NCBI RefSeq assembly: GCF_020215645.1 | Contig: NZ_CP084058.1 | Coordinates: forward strand, 6,076,001-6,140,000 | DNA length: 64,000 nucleotides | Direction: 5' to 3' | Source: Nonomuraea gerenzanensis | Lineage (GTDB): Bacteria > Actinomycetota > Actinomycetes > Streptosporangiales > Streptosporangiaceae | Shown here: piece by piece, positions 36,819 to 44,965 of the stretch | How the letters are laid out: every line of letters begins with the position of its first letter | Numbering within the stretch: position 1 is the first letter of the stretch | Position numbers and translations under genes: made by a program | Notes under the pieces: generated by a model | Seen by the model: only the letters and a program-made list of their open reading frames with translations | What the model was told of the DNA's origin: nothing | Database searches by the model: none

Positions 36819-38137
36819 CAGCCATCGAACTGACCATCAACGGCGCCGGCCACCAGGTGACCACTGACCCCCGTACGCTCCTGCTGCATGTCCTGCGGGA
36901 AGAGCTGGGCCTTCGCGGCACCAAGTACGGCTGCGGCGAAGGCGAATGCGGCGCGTGTACCGTGCTGATCGACGGCCGCCCGCTCAACGCCTGCCTCATA
37001 CCCGCGGGACGCGCAGACGGCGCTCGTGTCGAGACCATCGAGGGAATCGCCGGCACCGAGACCGGCCAGGCCGTGATCAAGGCCCTCTCCGAGCAGGGCG
37101 GAGTCCAATGCGGCTTCTGCACGCCGGGATTCGTCGCCAGCATCACGGCCGGAGGCGATCTTTCGGGAAACCTGTGCCGCTGCACCGGATACATCAAGAT
37201 TCGCGCGGCGGTCCGTCAGGTGCTCGACCAGATCGAGCCCCGGCCGCCATCGCCGCCGGGTCCACGCCGTGCCATCCTCGGCCCGGCCTACGCGCGCCCT
37301 GCCACCATCGCCGACGCGTTGCGCCTGCTCGCCACGGACGCCCCCTGGCGAATCCTCGCCGGTGGAACCGACCTGCTCGTCCAGCACGAGCACCGTCTCG
37401 AACGCCTGAGCCTACTCGACATCACGGCCATCGCCGACTTTCCCGCCCTCACGGAAACCAGCCAGTCGGTCGTCATACCCGCGCTCGCCACCTACACCGA
37501 CCTGCGAACCTCGCCGACCATCCTGCGCTGGGCCGAGCCGCTCGCGACCGCGGCCGCCCTCGTGGGAGGACGGCAGATCCAGAACGCCGGCACCGTAGGC
37601 GGCAACATCGTCAACGCCTCGCCCGCAGGCGATGCCATTCCGGCGCTCCAGGTGCTGGGAGCACGCATCCACCTGCGAACACCACACCGGGCCAGGACCG
37701 TCCCGATCTCGCGGTTCTTCACCGGTCCTGGCCGCACCCGCCTCGCCAAGGGCGAGCTCGTCACCCACATCGAGATCCCCAAGACGCCGCCGACGGACCT
37801 GATCTGGTTCTTCGACCGGGTGGGAACCCGCCGCGCCCAAGCGATCACAAAGGCTTCGGTCGCCTTCCGCGCGCGCCGGCACGAGAGCGGGCTCGCGGAC
37901 GTCAGCATCGCGCTCGGCGCGGTCGGCCCCACCGTGCTCGAGGCTCCGGAAACCGCGGCCTTTCTCGAACGTGGTCCGCTCACAGAGGAACGTCTCCGCC
38001 ACGCCGCAGACCTTCTCGGCCGCGAAGCCCAGCCCATCGACGACATCCGCTCCACCGCCCGCTACCGGCGCCGTGCCGTGGCCGGGCTGCTGCTCCGCAA
38101 CCTTCTCCCCCTGGCGGGAAGGCCGCCCTTCTCATGA
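36815..38137 (+). CDS. fused iron-sulfur and FAD-binding subunit of the xanthine dehydrogenase-family enzyme
   Basis: Electron-transfer subunit of 440 residues combining two modules. The N-terminal 2Fe-2S ferredoxin (Cys40, Cys45, Cys48, Cys60 in YGCGEGECGACTVLIDG...NAC) is followed by the second cluster domain (Cys99, Cys102, Cys121, Cys123 in VQCGFCTPGF and NLCRCTGY). A linker PRPPSPPGPR leads to the FAD domain (about 155-440) with ILAGGTDLLVQ and AGTVGGNIVNASPAGD. In many bacteria these modules are separate genes; the fused form resembles XdhA. All eight cysteines are present, so it should be functional. Confidence 0.93.
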   Translation: MTAIELTINGAGHQVTTDPRTLLLHVLREELGLRGTKYGCGEGECGACTVLIDGRPLNACLIPAGRADGARVETIEGIAGTETGQAVIKALSEQGGVQCGFCTPGFVASITAGGDLSGNLCRCTGYIKIRAAVRQVLDQIEPRPPSPPGPRRAILGPAYARPATIADALRLLATDAPWRILAGGTDLLVQHEHRLERLSLLDITAIADFPALTETSQSVVIPALATYTDLRTSPTILRWAEPLATAAALVGGRQIQNAGTVGGNIVNASPAGDAIPALQVLGARIHLRTPHRARTVPISRFFTGPGRTRLAKGELVTHIEIPKTPPTDLIWFFDRVGTRRAQAITKASVAFRARRHESGLADVSIALGAVGPTVLEAPETAAFLERGPLTEERLRHAADLLGREAQPIDDIRSTARYRRRAVAGLLLRNLLPLAGRPPFS

Positions 38138-38492
38138 GACTCGATACCCCGGCGCTGTCGGGTGTGTCCGTACGGGCTGGAACCAAGGGCACCACCATCA
38201 GCGCCGAGACCAGACTGCTGCTGTTCACCCACGCCTTCGAGGTGCTGGGCCTGACCCGCGTCGACCTGAGGACCGGCGCCCGCGACCAGCGCTCCGGCCG
38301 GGCGCTGGAGCGCCGAGCTTCGAGGGCGTGCTGCGCAGCCGGCCACCGCCCTGGGCGCCGGGCGAGGAAGGCCTGTTGCGAGACTCGCCCATGTTCTCGT
38401 TGATCGCCACGGAATGGCCTGCCGTCGAGGCGGCCCTGCAGGACCGCCTCGCCGGATCTATCGGAGCCGAATCTTTTGGAGAAGTGCGATGA
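38134..38492 (+). pseudogene. GNAT acetyltransferase relic fused to a foreign start
   Basis: The ATG overlaps the preceding stop (ATGA), as if a third operon gene began here (RLDTPALSGVSVRAG), but after about 17 codons the sequence becomes the C-terminal half of a RimJ-type acetyltransferase: ETRLLLFTHAFEVLGLTRVD LRTGARDQRSGRALER. A frameshift near 38318 then leads to SFEGVLRSRPPPWAPGEEGL LRDSPMFSLIATEWPAVEA. The acetyl-CoA-binding first half is missing. It ends at the start of the DinB gene. Confidence 0.65.
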
Positions 38493-39046
38493 CTACGCCA
38501 AAGCCGATGTTCGCCGAGATGTTCGTCGACGAGAACGCCGATCCCAGGATCGACGTGCCGGCCGGAGGTGCGGAGAAGGCCATGCTCGCCGCCTTCCTGC
38601 GCTGGCACCGGCAGACGCTCATGCTGAAGTGCGCCGGACTGGACCCGCAGGCCCTCGCTCGGCGGCCGGTGCCCTTCTCCGGCCTGTCGCTGCTGGGCCT
38701 CGTGCGACATCTGGCCGACGTCGAGCGCCGCTGGTTCCGCCGGGACCTGGCCGGGCAGGCGGTCGAACCGTACTTCGCCACCCAGGACCACCGGGACGCG
38801 GCCTTCGACAACGCTGCACCCGATGCCGAGATGGTCGCCCAGGCCTGGCGCCTGTGGCAGGAGGAAGTCGACTTCGCCGACCGTTTCGTGGCCGAGGCGG
38901 AGAACCTGGAAGTGACCGGTGAGGATCCCTGGAAGGGCACGATCACCCTGCGATGGGTGCTGGTGCACATGGTGGAGGAATACGCGCGGCACAACGGCCA
39001 CGCCGACTTCCTCCGGCAGGGCATCGACGGCGCGGTTGGCCTGTGA
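38489..39046 (+). CDS. DinB / DUF664-family protein
   Basis: Protein of 185 residues, probably a four-helix-bundle metal-binding protein. The ATG follows GGAG and overlaps the GNAT relic stop. Landmarks are AAFLRWHRQTLMLKCAGLDP, FSGLSLLGLVRHLADVERRW FR and the C-terminal WVLVHMVEEYARHNGHADFL R, which supply the three conserved histidines of the fold. Members include thiol-dependent (mycothiol/bacillithiol) transferases; the specific reaction here is unknown. Confidence 0.88.
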   Translation: MTTPKPMFAEMFVDENADPRIDVPAGGAEKAMLAAFLRWHRQTLMLKCAGLDPQALARRPVPFSGLSLLGLVRHLADVERRWFRRDLAGQAVEPYFATQDHRDAAFDNAAPDAEMVAQAWRLWQEEVDFADRFVAEAENLEVTGEDPWKGTITLRWVLVHMVEEYARHNGHADFLRQGIDGAVGL

Positions 39047-39147
39047 ATGGGCATCGTCTCACGAAACGGACATCGAGGAGAGCCCACCGGGACTCGCATA
39101 TGCATAGATAGTTAGCGAAGTACGCGAATCACTCAACGTCCGTAACA

Positions 39148-39275
39148 GGGCGAGCGACCCGCTTCATCTGTCGCCGATCTTCGGGATCTCCCACAGCACC
39201 GCCGCCGGATACTCCGCCGTCGCCGAGCACCTGCTCTCCGACGAACTCGATCAGGCGTCCAGTCATCTTGAGTGA
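39148..39275 (+). pseudogene. possible C-terminal scrap of a recombinase-like protein
   Basis: A frame with no start reads DPLHLSPIFGISHSTAAGYS AVAEHLLSDELDQA and stops at a TGA. The LFGIS..TA..Y..... pattern resembles the terminal helix-turn-helix of large actinomycete integrase-like proteins. Only about 42 residues are left and the upstream sequence is unrelated. Confidence 0.35.
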
Positions 39276-39284
39276 CTCTTGGTC

Positions 39285-39821
39285 TCACTGGAGATCCTGG
39301 CGCTTGAGCAGCGAAAGGAGCCGGATCCCATCCGCGGCCAAGGCCTCGACACCGCCTTCCTGCCGATCGATGACGCACAACGCGTGGTCGATCCGAGCCC
39401 CTAGATCACGCAACTGGCCAGTGGAGATCGCGATCTGCCCACCCGAGGTCACCACGTCCTCAACGACCAGGACGCGCCGTCCCTTGACATCGGCACCCTC
39501 GGCCAGCCGGGCAGTGCCATAAGACTTCGCTGTCTTGCGCACGAACGCACACGGCAAGCCGGTGCGCCGCCCCAGCGCCGTGACCACCGCGATGCCGCCC
39601 ATCTCCAGGCCGGCCAACACCTCGGTCCCCTCGGGAACCAGTGACACCATCCCCGACGCCACCTCATCCAGAAGGGCCGGATCGGCCTCGAACTGGTACT
39701 TGTCGAAGTACTCCTCGGCCACTCGTCCTGAACGCAACACGAACCGGCCACTCAACCGGCAACGGTCACGAACCCGACAGGCGAGATCCACATCAGTCAC
39801 GACACGAGCATGGCAGACCAT
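39285..39821 (-). CDS. pyrE: orotate phosphoribosyltransferase
   Basis: Pyrimidine-biosynthesis enzyme of 178 residues joining orotate to PRPP to form orotidine monophosphate. It has the PRPP-binding loop RRVLVVEDVVTSGGQ (about 115-129) with the acidic pair Glu121-Asp122, the catalytic KTAKSYGTARL region and the N-terminal SGRVAEEYFDKYQFEADP segment typical of PyrE. The start was set at the ATG nine bases after GGAGAGG; an upstream ATG would add 21 residues unlike the family. It stands alone rather than with other pyr genes. Its leader shares 13 identical bases with that of the membrane protein at 41241. Confidence 0.92.
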   Translation of the reverse strand: MVCHARVVTDVDLACRVRDRCRLSGRFVLRSGRVAEEYFDKYQFEADPALLDEVASGMVSLVPEGTEVLAGLEMGGIAVVTALGRRTGLPCAFVRKTAKSYGTARLAEGADVKGRRVLVVEDVVTSGGQIAISTGQLRDLGARIDHALCVIDRQEGGVEALAADGIRLLSLLKRQDLQ

Positions 39822-40109
39822 CTGAACCCGCCTCTCCACGGTCCACCAGCGCGGCAATCGCGGTTGCCGACCGCAGTGATCCATTTGGAGCGGCGCCTCC
39901 GGGACTCTGACGAACTCTCCGCATTTTCAGTCCTCACCAACCGAACTGGAGCATGTTCGCGATGACAGTCCTTCAGTCTGACTGAACCCACGGCGGACGT
40001 GCTGGTAAGAAACGTGTCATAGGCCCTGAACGAGCGTTGCTGCGGGAGCAACGACCACTTGGACCTGCGCTTCCCGCTGGTCAGTGATGCCAAGACCCCC
40101 GGATGCCGA

Positions 40110-40134
40110 AGGGCCCGCGCGGCGCGCGGGCCCT
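40110..40134 (-). terminator. strong hairpin downstream of the polytopic membrane protein
   Basis: AGGGCCCGCGC and GCGCGGGCCCT form a perfect 11-bp stem with a 3-base loop. It lies about 110 bases beyond the minus-strand membrane-protein stop and upstream of pyrE, so it can separate the two units. Confidence 0.65.
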
Positions 40135-40245
40135 GACCTGTCCTGGACGTGAGGCCCGGTGACGTGGTGATCGGTCACTCGGTGGCGGATTGGAGGAGTT
40201 CGATCGCGATGGCCGGCACGCCGACTCCCCGTACTGGGCAGGGCG

Positions 40246-41241
40246 TCATCCGAGACCTGTGGTACTCCTCGCCGGCGCTGTGTCTTGCCTCCGGGCGACA
40301 CGCAGGACGGCGGTCATGAAGATCAGGCCCACGGTGATGCCCAAGGCGTGCTGAAGGACTGCGACCATCGTGTATTCGGCGGTCACGAAACCTCCGGGCC
40401 GCAGGATCACCAGCGGCAGCTTCCAACTGCTCCACGCGAATAGCGAGCCTGAAGCCCCGAAGGCCAGCGTCATCGGGATCCATCGCCGAAGCCGGGCAGG
40501 CCGGCAGCGCGTGAGCGCCCAGATGCTCCAGGCTCCGAGCAGGGCCCACAGTCCCGAACTCGCGTTCAGCAGTCGGCCGTTGAGATCCCAGTGGTCGTGA
40601 TGGGCCGGGTCGAGGCCCAGCGTTCCGCCCAGCGCCCAGGAGGACCAGGCCAGTCCCAGCCCGCAGGCCACCGCCATCGCCATCGTGACCAGGGTCGATG
40701 AGCGGGCAGGGCCGTCCCCGACGCGGCCGAGGAAGGCCCTCGGCCATCTCTCCCTCAGATAGATCGGCAAGGCCACGGCCAGCCCCACGGCCATGCCGGC
40801 GAAGCCGATGGTGAGCAAGACCGTCTCCCCTCGCGGAGCCGAGGCGGAGTCCGCACCGCCACCCAGATCGACCCCGAGTGCGCCGAGGACACCTTTGATC
40901 ACCGAGTAGGGAAGCATCGGGACCAGGAAGCCCGCACCCACCCAGGAGAAGAAGATCACCGGCATGGCCGGCAGCCGGCGGCCCCATCGCTGGGCCAGCG
41001 CCAGCCCCAGCGCGATTCCGGTCGTCGCCAGCACCACGGTGACGACGTTCAGCAGCACCCAGTCGGCGGTGCCGTAGTTGTCCGGACCGTGCCCGAGCAG
41101 CGCCGCGGTGACCCAGATGAGTTTGACCGCCAGGTAGAGCGACATGCTGAGTGCCGCGGCATGGCCCGCGAGCCTGCGCACCGCACTCCATCGCGCGGGC
41201 ACACTCATCTCGGCCGGAAACTCACCAGAACCCTGTGTCAC
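40246..41241 (-). CDS. polytopic membrane protein of unknown function
   Basis: Integral membrane protein of 331 residues with about eight hydrophobic helices, for example AAALSMSLYLAVKLIWVTAA, LLNVVTVVLATTGIALGLAL, VIFFSWVGAGFLVPML, LLTIGFAGMAVGLAVALPIY and a C-terminal LQHALGITVGLIFMTAVL. The GTG start sits behind GAGGCGGGTTCAG; longer frames upstream lack a site. Tryptophan-rich WSSW motifs occur twice (LAWSSWALGG and FAWSSWKLP). I do not recognise a named family or transporter signature. It is probably monocistronic. Confidence 0.65.
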   Translation of the reverse strand: MTQGSGEFPAEMSVPARWSAVRRLAGHAAALSMSLYLAVKLIWVTAALLGHGPDNYGTADWVLLNVVTVVLATTGIALGLALAQRWGRRLPAMPVIFFSWVGAGFLVPMLPYSVIKGVLGALGVDLGGGADSASAPRGETVLLTIGFAGMAVGLAVALPIYLRERWPRAFLGRVGDGPARSSTLVTMAMAVACGLGLAWSSWALGGTLGLDPAHHDHWDLNGRLLNASSGLWALLGAWSIWALTRCRPARLRRWIPMTLAFGASGSLFAWSSWKLPLVILRPGGFVTAEYTMVAVLQHALGITVGLIFMTAVLRVARRQDTAPARSTTGLG

Positions 41242-41528
41242 CTGAACCCGCCTCCCCAAGTGTGCCGATCTCGATGCGCTCGAGTCTTGCGGGGCGTCGG
41301 CCGGGCGGGATCCCCCCACGGTGGGGAACGCCGGCGCTTCCTTCCCCCGTACGGGGGAGAAGGATCACCCTGGAGGCGCCTGACTCCGAGCCCGCGTCAT
41401 GTCGCAGTTCTGCCGCCATGAGCCGGTGCTCGGCCGATCCGGTTCGTTCGTTCGGCTGCCTCGTCGGTGAACTCCCACCTGGTCCTGCTGGACGTCCTGG
41501 AGTTCGGACGGGCCCACCTCTCCTGGGC

Positions 41529-41965
41529 TCAGTGGTCACTGGCCGTCCTCGCGGCCGGCGCGGCCAGGCCGTCGCGGCAGGAGGGGTAGCGGGGCCTCCA
41601 GCCCAGCTCATCGGTGGCGCGCCGGTTGGACAGGCGGATGCGGGTGGTGACCATCAGGGCGCGCAGGTACGGCAGCGCGGTGAGCAGGTGGCCGGGCACC
41701 CGCCGGGGAGGAGGCGCCCCCGCAGCTTGCGCGACGGCGCGGAAGGAGGCCTCGGAGGTGACCGGCTGGTCATCCACGATGTTGTACGGCTGGCCGGGGC
41801 GTCCACGGTGCAGTGCGGCGAGGGTGGCCGAGGCGGCGTCGTGGATGTGGATGAGCGAGACGGTACCGCTGGGGCGCGGGGCCGGCTCTCGCACGTGGAC
41901 CAGAACCATGTGCGCGGCGAGACGCACGCCGCGGCCAACGCGATCCTGATCGAGCACCAGGGCCG
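41529..41965 (-). pseudogene. C-terminal relic of an NAD-dependent epimerase/dehydratase (extended SDR)
   Basis: The minus strand encodes SGTVSLIHIHDAASATLAAL HRGRPGQPYNIVDDQPVTSE and ends RIRLSNRRATDELGWRPRYP S, the C-terminal half of an extended short-chain dehydrogenase. The nucleotide-binding N-terminus (GxxGxxG, YxxxK) is absent and the frame enters unrelated sequence near 41965. No start with a ribosome-binding site was found. The 280 bases downstream (41242-41528) hold no recognisable gene. Confidence 0.6.
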
Positions 41966-42233
41966 AGTACCGATCGTCGCAGCGTGGGGCGGCGGGCTGC
42001 CGGCCTCGGTGGACGGCTGCGGTTCGTCCTCCGGTCGATACGATCGATGCCGGGCCCTCACCCAAGTACTACGGCTACAAACGCGGTATTACCTGGCTTA
42101 ACGCAGTCAATGATCAAGTTGCGGGGATCGGGCAGATGGTGGTGCCGGGCACACCCCCGCGATTCCCTCTACATCGCGGCACCGGCCTGACCGGGCCGCC
42201 TGAGAACGCGCCTCCCCCCGGACGCGCGGCCCG

Positions 42234-42569
42234 TCAGCGAGGCTTCTTGCACAGCCAGAGATAGCCCACCACGGCGCCGATCAGGGCCGGGATGATCGCC
42301 CACCCCACCACGGACAGCGCCCACGCCAGCACCGAGTGCTTGACGTTCGACGGAGAGCGGAAACCCATGAGGATCTCGTAGGCCTCCACCCAGCCGATGA
42401 GCAACCCGGTCGCCACGAACAGCACGACCACCCCGACGATCAGCCACTTCGCCTCGCGCCACAACCACCTGACGAGGTTGGCCAGGCCCCCGAACCGCGC
42501 GGCCCAGCCCCGGCGAGGCGGCCGCCCCGGGCCGCTGGAAGCCGGTGAGGACGGCGGAGGCCCTGTCAT
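42234..42569 (-). CDS. small DUF6313-like membrane protein
   Basis: Membrane protein of 111 residues. After a Pro/Ser-rich N-terminus come two helices: WLIVGVVVLFVATGLLIGW (about 45-63) and AWALSVVGWAIIPALIGAVV (about 85-104). The connecting WVEAYEILMGFRSPSNVKHS matches my recollection of DUF6313 proteins. It ends in a Cys/Lys-rich tail. The start ATG overlaps the cupin stop upstream (ATGA), so the two are co-translated. Function is unknown. Confidence 0.7.
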   Translation of the reverse strand: MTGPPPSSPASSGPGRPPRRGWAARFGGLANLVRWLWREAKWLIVGVVVLFVATGLLIGWVEAYEILMGFRSPSNVKHSVLAWALSVVGWAIIPALIGAVVGYLWLCKKPR

Positions 42570-43000
42570 GGGCGGGGCGCCCGGCGGTCCCGGCGCGCTT
42601 CGAGCTCCTCCGCGCTCACCGGGATGAGCATCGGCTGCCCGGCCACCCCGAACATCGTGACGACGAACTCGGTCTCGGCGTCCGGGAGGTTGTTGGCGTC
42701 CTGATAGTGGATCAGGTCGCCGCCCGGCTCCCAGAACGTCTCGCCGGTCGTGACGACCCGCTCCGGCTCGCCCTCCAGTTCGAAGATCATCTCGCCGCGG
42801 ATCATGTATCCGTACGCGGGCCCGGTGTGGCGGTGCGGCGGGTTGCCCGTGCTGCCCGGCGGCAGGGTGACCCGGATCGTCATCGCCTCCGCCCCGTCGG
42901 GCATCGGCGGCGGCGACGGCACCGACGAGATGAGCTCGATCTTCGGCGGCGGCGTGGTCGCGCCGGGGTTGTCCAGGTGGTGCAGATGTTCGTCGCTCAT
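42566..43000 (-). CDS. cupin-domain protein
   Basis: Small single-domain cupin of 144 residues. The first metal-binding motif is GNPPHRHTGPAYGYMIRGEM, followed by FELEGEPERVVTTGETFWEP GG and a final strand VVTMFGVAGQPMLIP. The His and Glu-like ligand positions are largely present. It could be an isomerase, dioxygenase or ligand-binding protein. It is preceded by GAGG and followed by the DUF6313-like gene with an ATGA overlap. A second, exported cupin lies 12 bases upstream in the same direction. Confidence 0.85.
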   Translation of the reverse strand: MSDEHLHHLDNPGATTPPPKIELISSVPSPPPMPDGAEAMTIRVTLPPGSTGNPPHRHTGPAYGYMIRGEMIFELEGEPERVVTTGETFWEPGGDLIHYQDANNLPDAETEFVVTMFGVAGQPMLIPVSAEELEARRDRRAPRP

Positions 43001-43012
43001 GGTTCCTCACCG

Positions 43013-43480
43013 CTACCTCGGCGGATCGTCGGTCTTGATCTCGGCTCCCGTGTCGGAGATGAAGACGACCAGGAGCTTCGCCGGTTTCGACGTGCTGGTG
43101 TTCTCCGTGAGCACGTGGTGGGCGCCCGGCGGCTCGACCCAGCTCTCACCCTGGCGGTAGGTGCGCACCGGCTCGCCGCCGATCTGGCTGCGCAAAGTGC
43201 CCTCGAGGACGTAGGCGTAGACGAAGGCGCTGCCGTGCCGGTGCGGGACCGCGCGGGCGGCGGGCGGGAAGGCGGCGATCGCCGAGGTGAACGTCTTGCC
43301 CTTGACGTTCGGCAGCGCCTTCTCCAGCAGAGGTGTCAGCGTCTCGGCCGGTGGCCGTGTGGTCATGGCGGCGATCGGCGCCCGCCCGCTCGTCTGCTCC
43401 GCCCCGGAGGCGGCGCACGCGCCCGCCGAAGCCGCCAGGCCGTAGACCAGGAGGCTCCGGGCGAACCGTACTCGGATCAT
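43013..43480 (-). CDS. exported cupin-domain lipoprotein
   Basis: Cupin of 155 residues with an N-terminal signal (FARSLLVYGLAASAGAC) ending in a lipobox-like SAGAC, so it is probably lipid-anchored outside the cell. The cupin has PHRHGSAFVYAYVLEGTLRS, QGESWVEPPGAHHVLTENTS and a final strand LLVVFISDT. The two-histidine motif HRH and the later HH are intact. Together with the cytoplasmic cupin and the membrane protein it forms a three-gene minus-strand set. The role is unknown. Confidence 0.82.
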   Translation of the reverse strand: MIRVRFARSLLVYGLAASAGACAASGAEQTSGRAPIAAMTTRPPAETLTPLLEKALPNVKGKTFTSAIAAFPPAARAVPHRHGSAFVYAYVLEGTLRSQIGGEPVRTYRQGESWVEPPGAHHVLTENTSTSKPAKLLVVFISDTGAEIKTDDPPR

Positions 43481-43533
43481 GACGGCTCTCCCATCGTGCT
43501 CTGTCCGAGTACGCTGTCCGCGCCTCCGGGCGG

Positions 43534-44487
43534 TTAACCAGGGGCGTTGCCAAGCCCTGGTGATGATTCGCCCATCGCGGGGTGTCCGGTGACCCGGATG
43601 ATCGTCTTGCCGCGGGCCGCGAAGGCGGCGGGCGCCTCGGCCAACGGGCGCACGGCCGTCACCGGCACGCGGAGCCGGTCCTCCCGCAGCCGCCGGGCCA
43701 GGTCCGCGAGCCGGGCGCGATCGGCCTCGACGACGAAGAAGACCGCCCGCCCGTTACCGGGCAGGACCGTCGGCGGTGCGGCGATGGTGACGAGGGTGCC
43801 GCCGGGGCGCACCAGCGCGGCGGAGCGGTCCAGGACGTCGCCGCCGATCACGTCGAGCACCAGATCGACCTGGCCGGTGTCCTCCAGGCGTTCGGTCTCC
43901 AGATCCAGGAAGGCTTCCGCGCCCAGGCCGAGCGCCGTGCCCCTGTCACCGGCCCTGCCGGTGCCGATCACGACGGCGCCCGCCTCGCGGGCGAGCTGCA
44001 CCGCGATCGAGCCGACGGCGCCGGCGGCACCGTGGATCAGCACGGTCTGCCCGGCCGTGAGCCGGCCGTGGTCGAACAGCGCCTGCCACGCGGTCAGGCC
44101 CGAGATCGGCAGCGCGGCGGCCACGGTGTGGTCGATGCCGGCCGGCAGCGGCGCCAGGTTGCGCGCCTCCACGGCCACGTACTCGGCCAGCGAGCCGTTG
44201 CGGGTCCAGTCGGTCAGCCCGAACACCCGCTGCCCCACGCTCAGGCCGGTGGTGCCGTACCCCAGCTCCGCCACCGTCCCCGACACCTCGTGCCCGGGCA
44301 CGCTCGGCGTCCGGTCGCGGCCCGCGCGATCCGTCCACGTGCCCGGCCAGTCGAGCTCTCCCCGGGTGAAGCCCGCGGCGTGCACCCGTACGATGACGTC
44401 GTTCTCGGCGGCGTGCGGGTACGGCTCCTCGGTCAGGGAGAGGCCGGCCTGGCCGGCGGCGCGGTCGCGTACGGTGATGGCTTGCAT
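43534..44487 (-). CDS. NADP-dependent quinone-oxidoreductase-like (MDR family) enzyme
   Basis: Medium-chain dehydrogenase/reductase of 317 residues without zinc-binding cysteines. The GroES-like half has VIVRVHAAGFTRGELDWPG and PSVPGHEVSGTVAELG. The Rossmann half shows VLIHGAAGAVGSIAVQLARE (the AxxGxxGxxA-type nucleotide motif, about 150-169), GLGAEAFLD and VDLVLDVIGGDV. Such enzymes reduce quinones or enones using NADPH. It lies 53 bases downstream-facing from the cupin set, possibly in one transcript with it. Confidence 0.9.
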   Translation of the reverse strand: MQAITVRDRAAGQAGLSLTEEPYPHAAENDVIVRVHAAGFTRGELDWPGTWTDRAGRDRTPSVPGHEVSGTVAELGYGTTGLSVGQRVFGLTDWTRNGSLAEYVAVEARNLAPLPAGIDHTVAAALPISGLTAWQALFDHGRLTAGQTVLIHGAAGAVGSIAVQLAREAGAVVIGTGRAGDRGTALGLGAEAFLDLETERLEDTGQVDLVLDVIGGDVLDRSAALVRPGGTLVTIAAPPTVLPGNGRAVFFVVEADRARLADLARRLREDRLRVPVTAVRPLAEAPAAFAARGKTIIRVTGHPAMGESSPGLGNAPG

Positions 44488-44554
44488 GACGGCTCCCTCG
44501 CCGGCGGTGTAAGGATCGAGCAGGGCGAACGTACCCAGCGGCGCGGGAGTTCGA

Positions 44555-44926
44555 TCAGTCCCCCACCCGCAGCCGGGCCCCGGTCAGCGCTTTCGGGGGC
44601 GATCTCCGCCCGGTCCCTGTCGACCGTGACGAGGCGGGCGCGGGGGAAGGCGTCCAGCAGACCTTGGCCTCGAGCTCGGAGACGTCCTCGTGCTCGAAGG
44701 TGAATTTCACCCGCTGCCGCGGCACGCAGCTGCGGTAACGCCTGCTCGTCTCCATGGGCATGGCCGGCTCGTAGTCGCAGGAGGTGAGGCGGAAGACCAC
44801 CCAGGTGCGGCGGTCGTCACGATCTCCGACGTCGATGACGCCCCCGAGCAGGGAGAGCTTGCCGGTGGGCCGGATGCGGTCGGGGTCCAGGCCCGTGAGG
44901 CTGTAGGCGCCGTAAGCGGGAGACAT
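44555..44926 (-). CDS. uncharacterised protein, C-terminus possibly frameshifted
   Basis: A 123-codon frame starting MSPAYGAYSLTGLDPDRIRP TGKLS and containing DDRRTWVVFRLTSCDYEPAM. I recognise no domain. After RVKFTFEHEDVSELEA the reading frame becomes Ser/Pro/Arg-rich noise, whereas the neighbouring frame reads LLDAFPRARLVTVDRDRAEI, which looks like true protein. A one-base indel near 44665 may have altered the natural end. It is in the same direction as the DUF1772-like gene upstream. Confidence 0.5.
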   Translation of the reverse strand: MSPAYGAYSLTGLDPDRIRPTGKLSLLGGVIDVGDRDDRRTWVVFRLTSCDYEPAMPMETSRRYRSCVPRQRVKFTFEHEDVSELEAKVCWTPSPAPASSRSTGTGRRSPPKALTGARLRVGD

Positions 44927-44965
44927 CTCTTGCCTCCCGCGAGCGGCTTGTCGACGATCCGGTGT

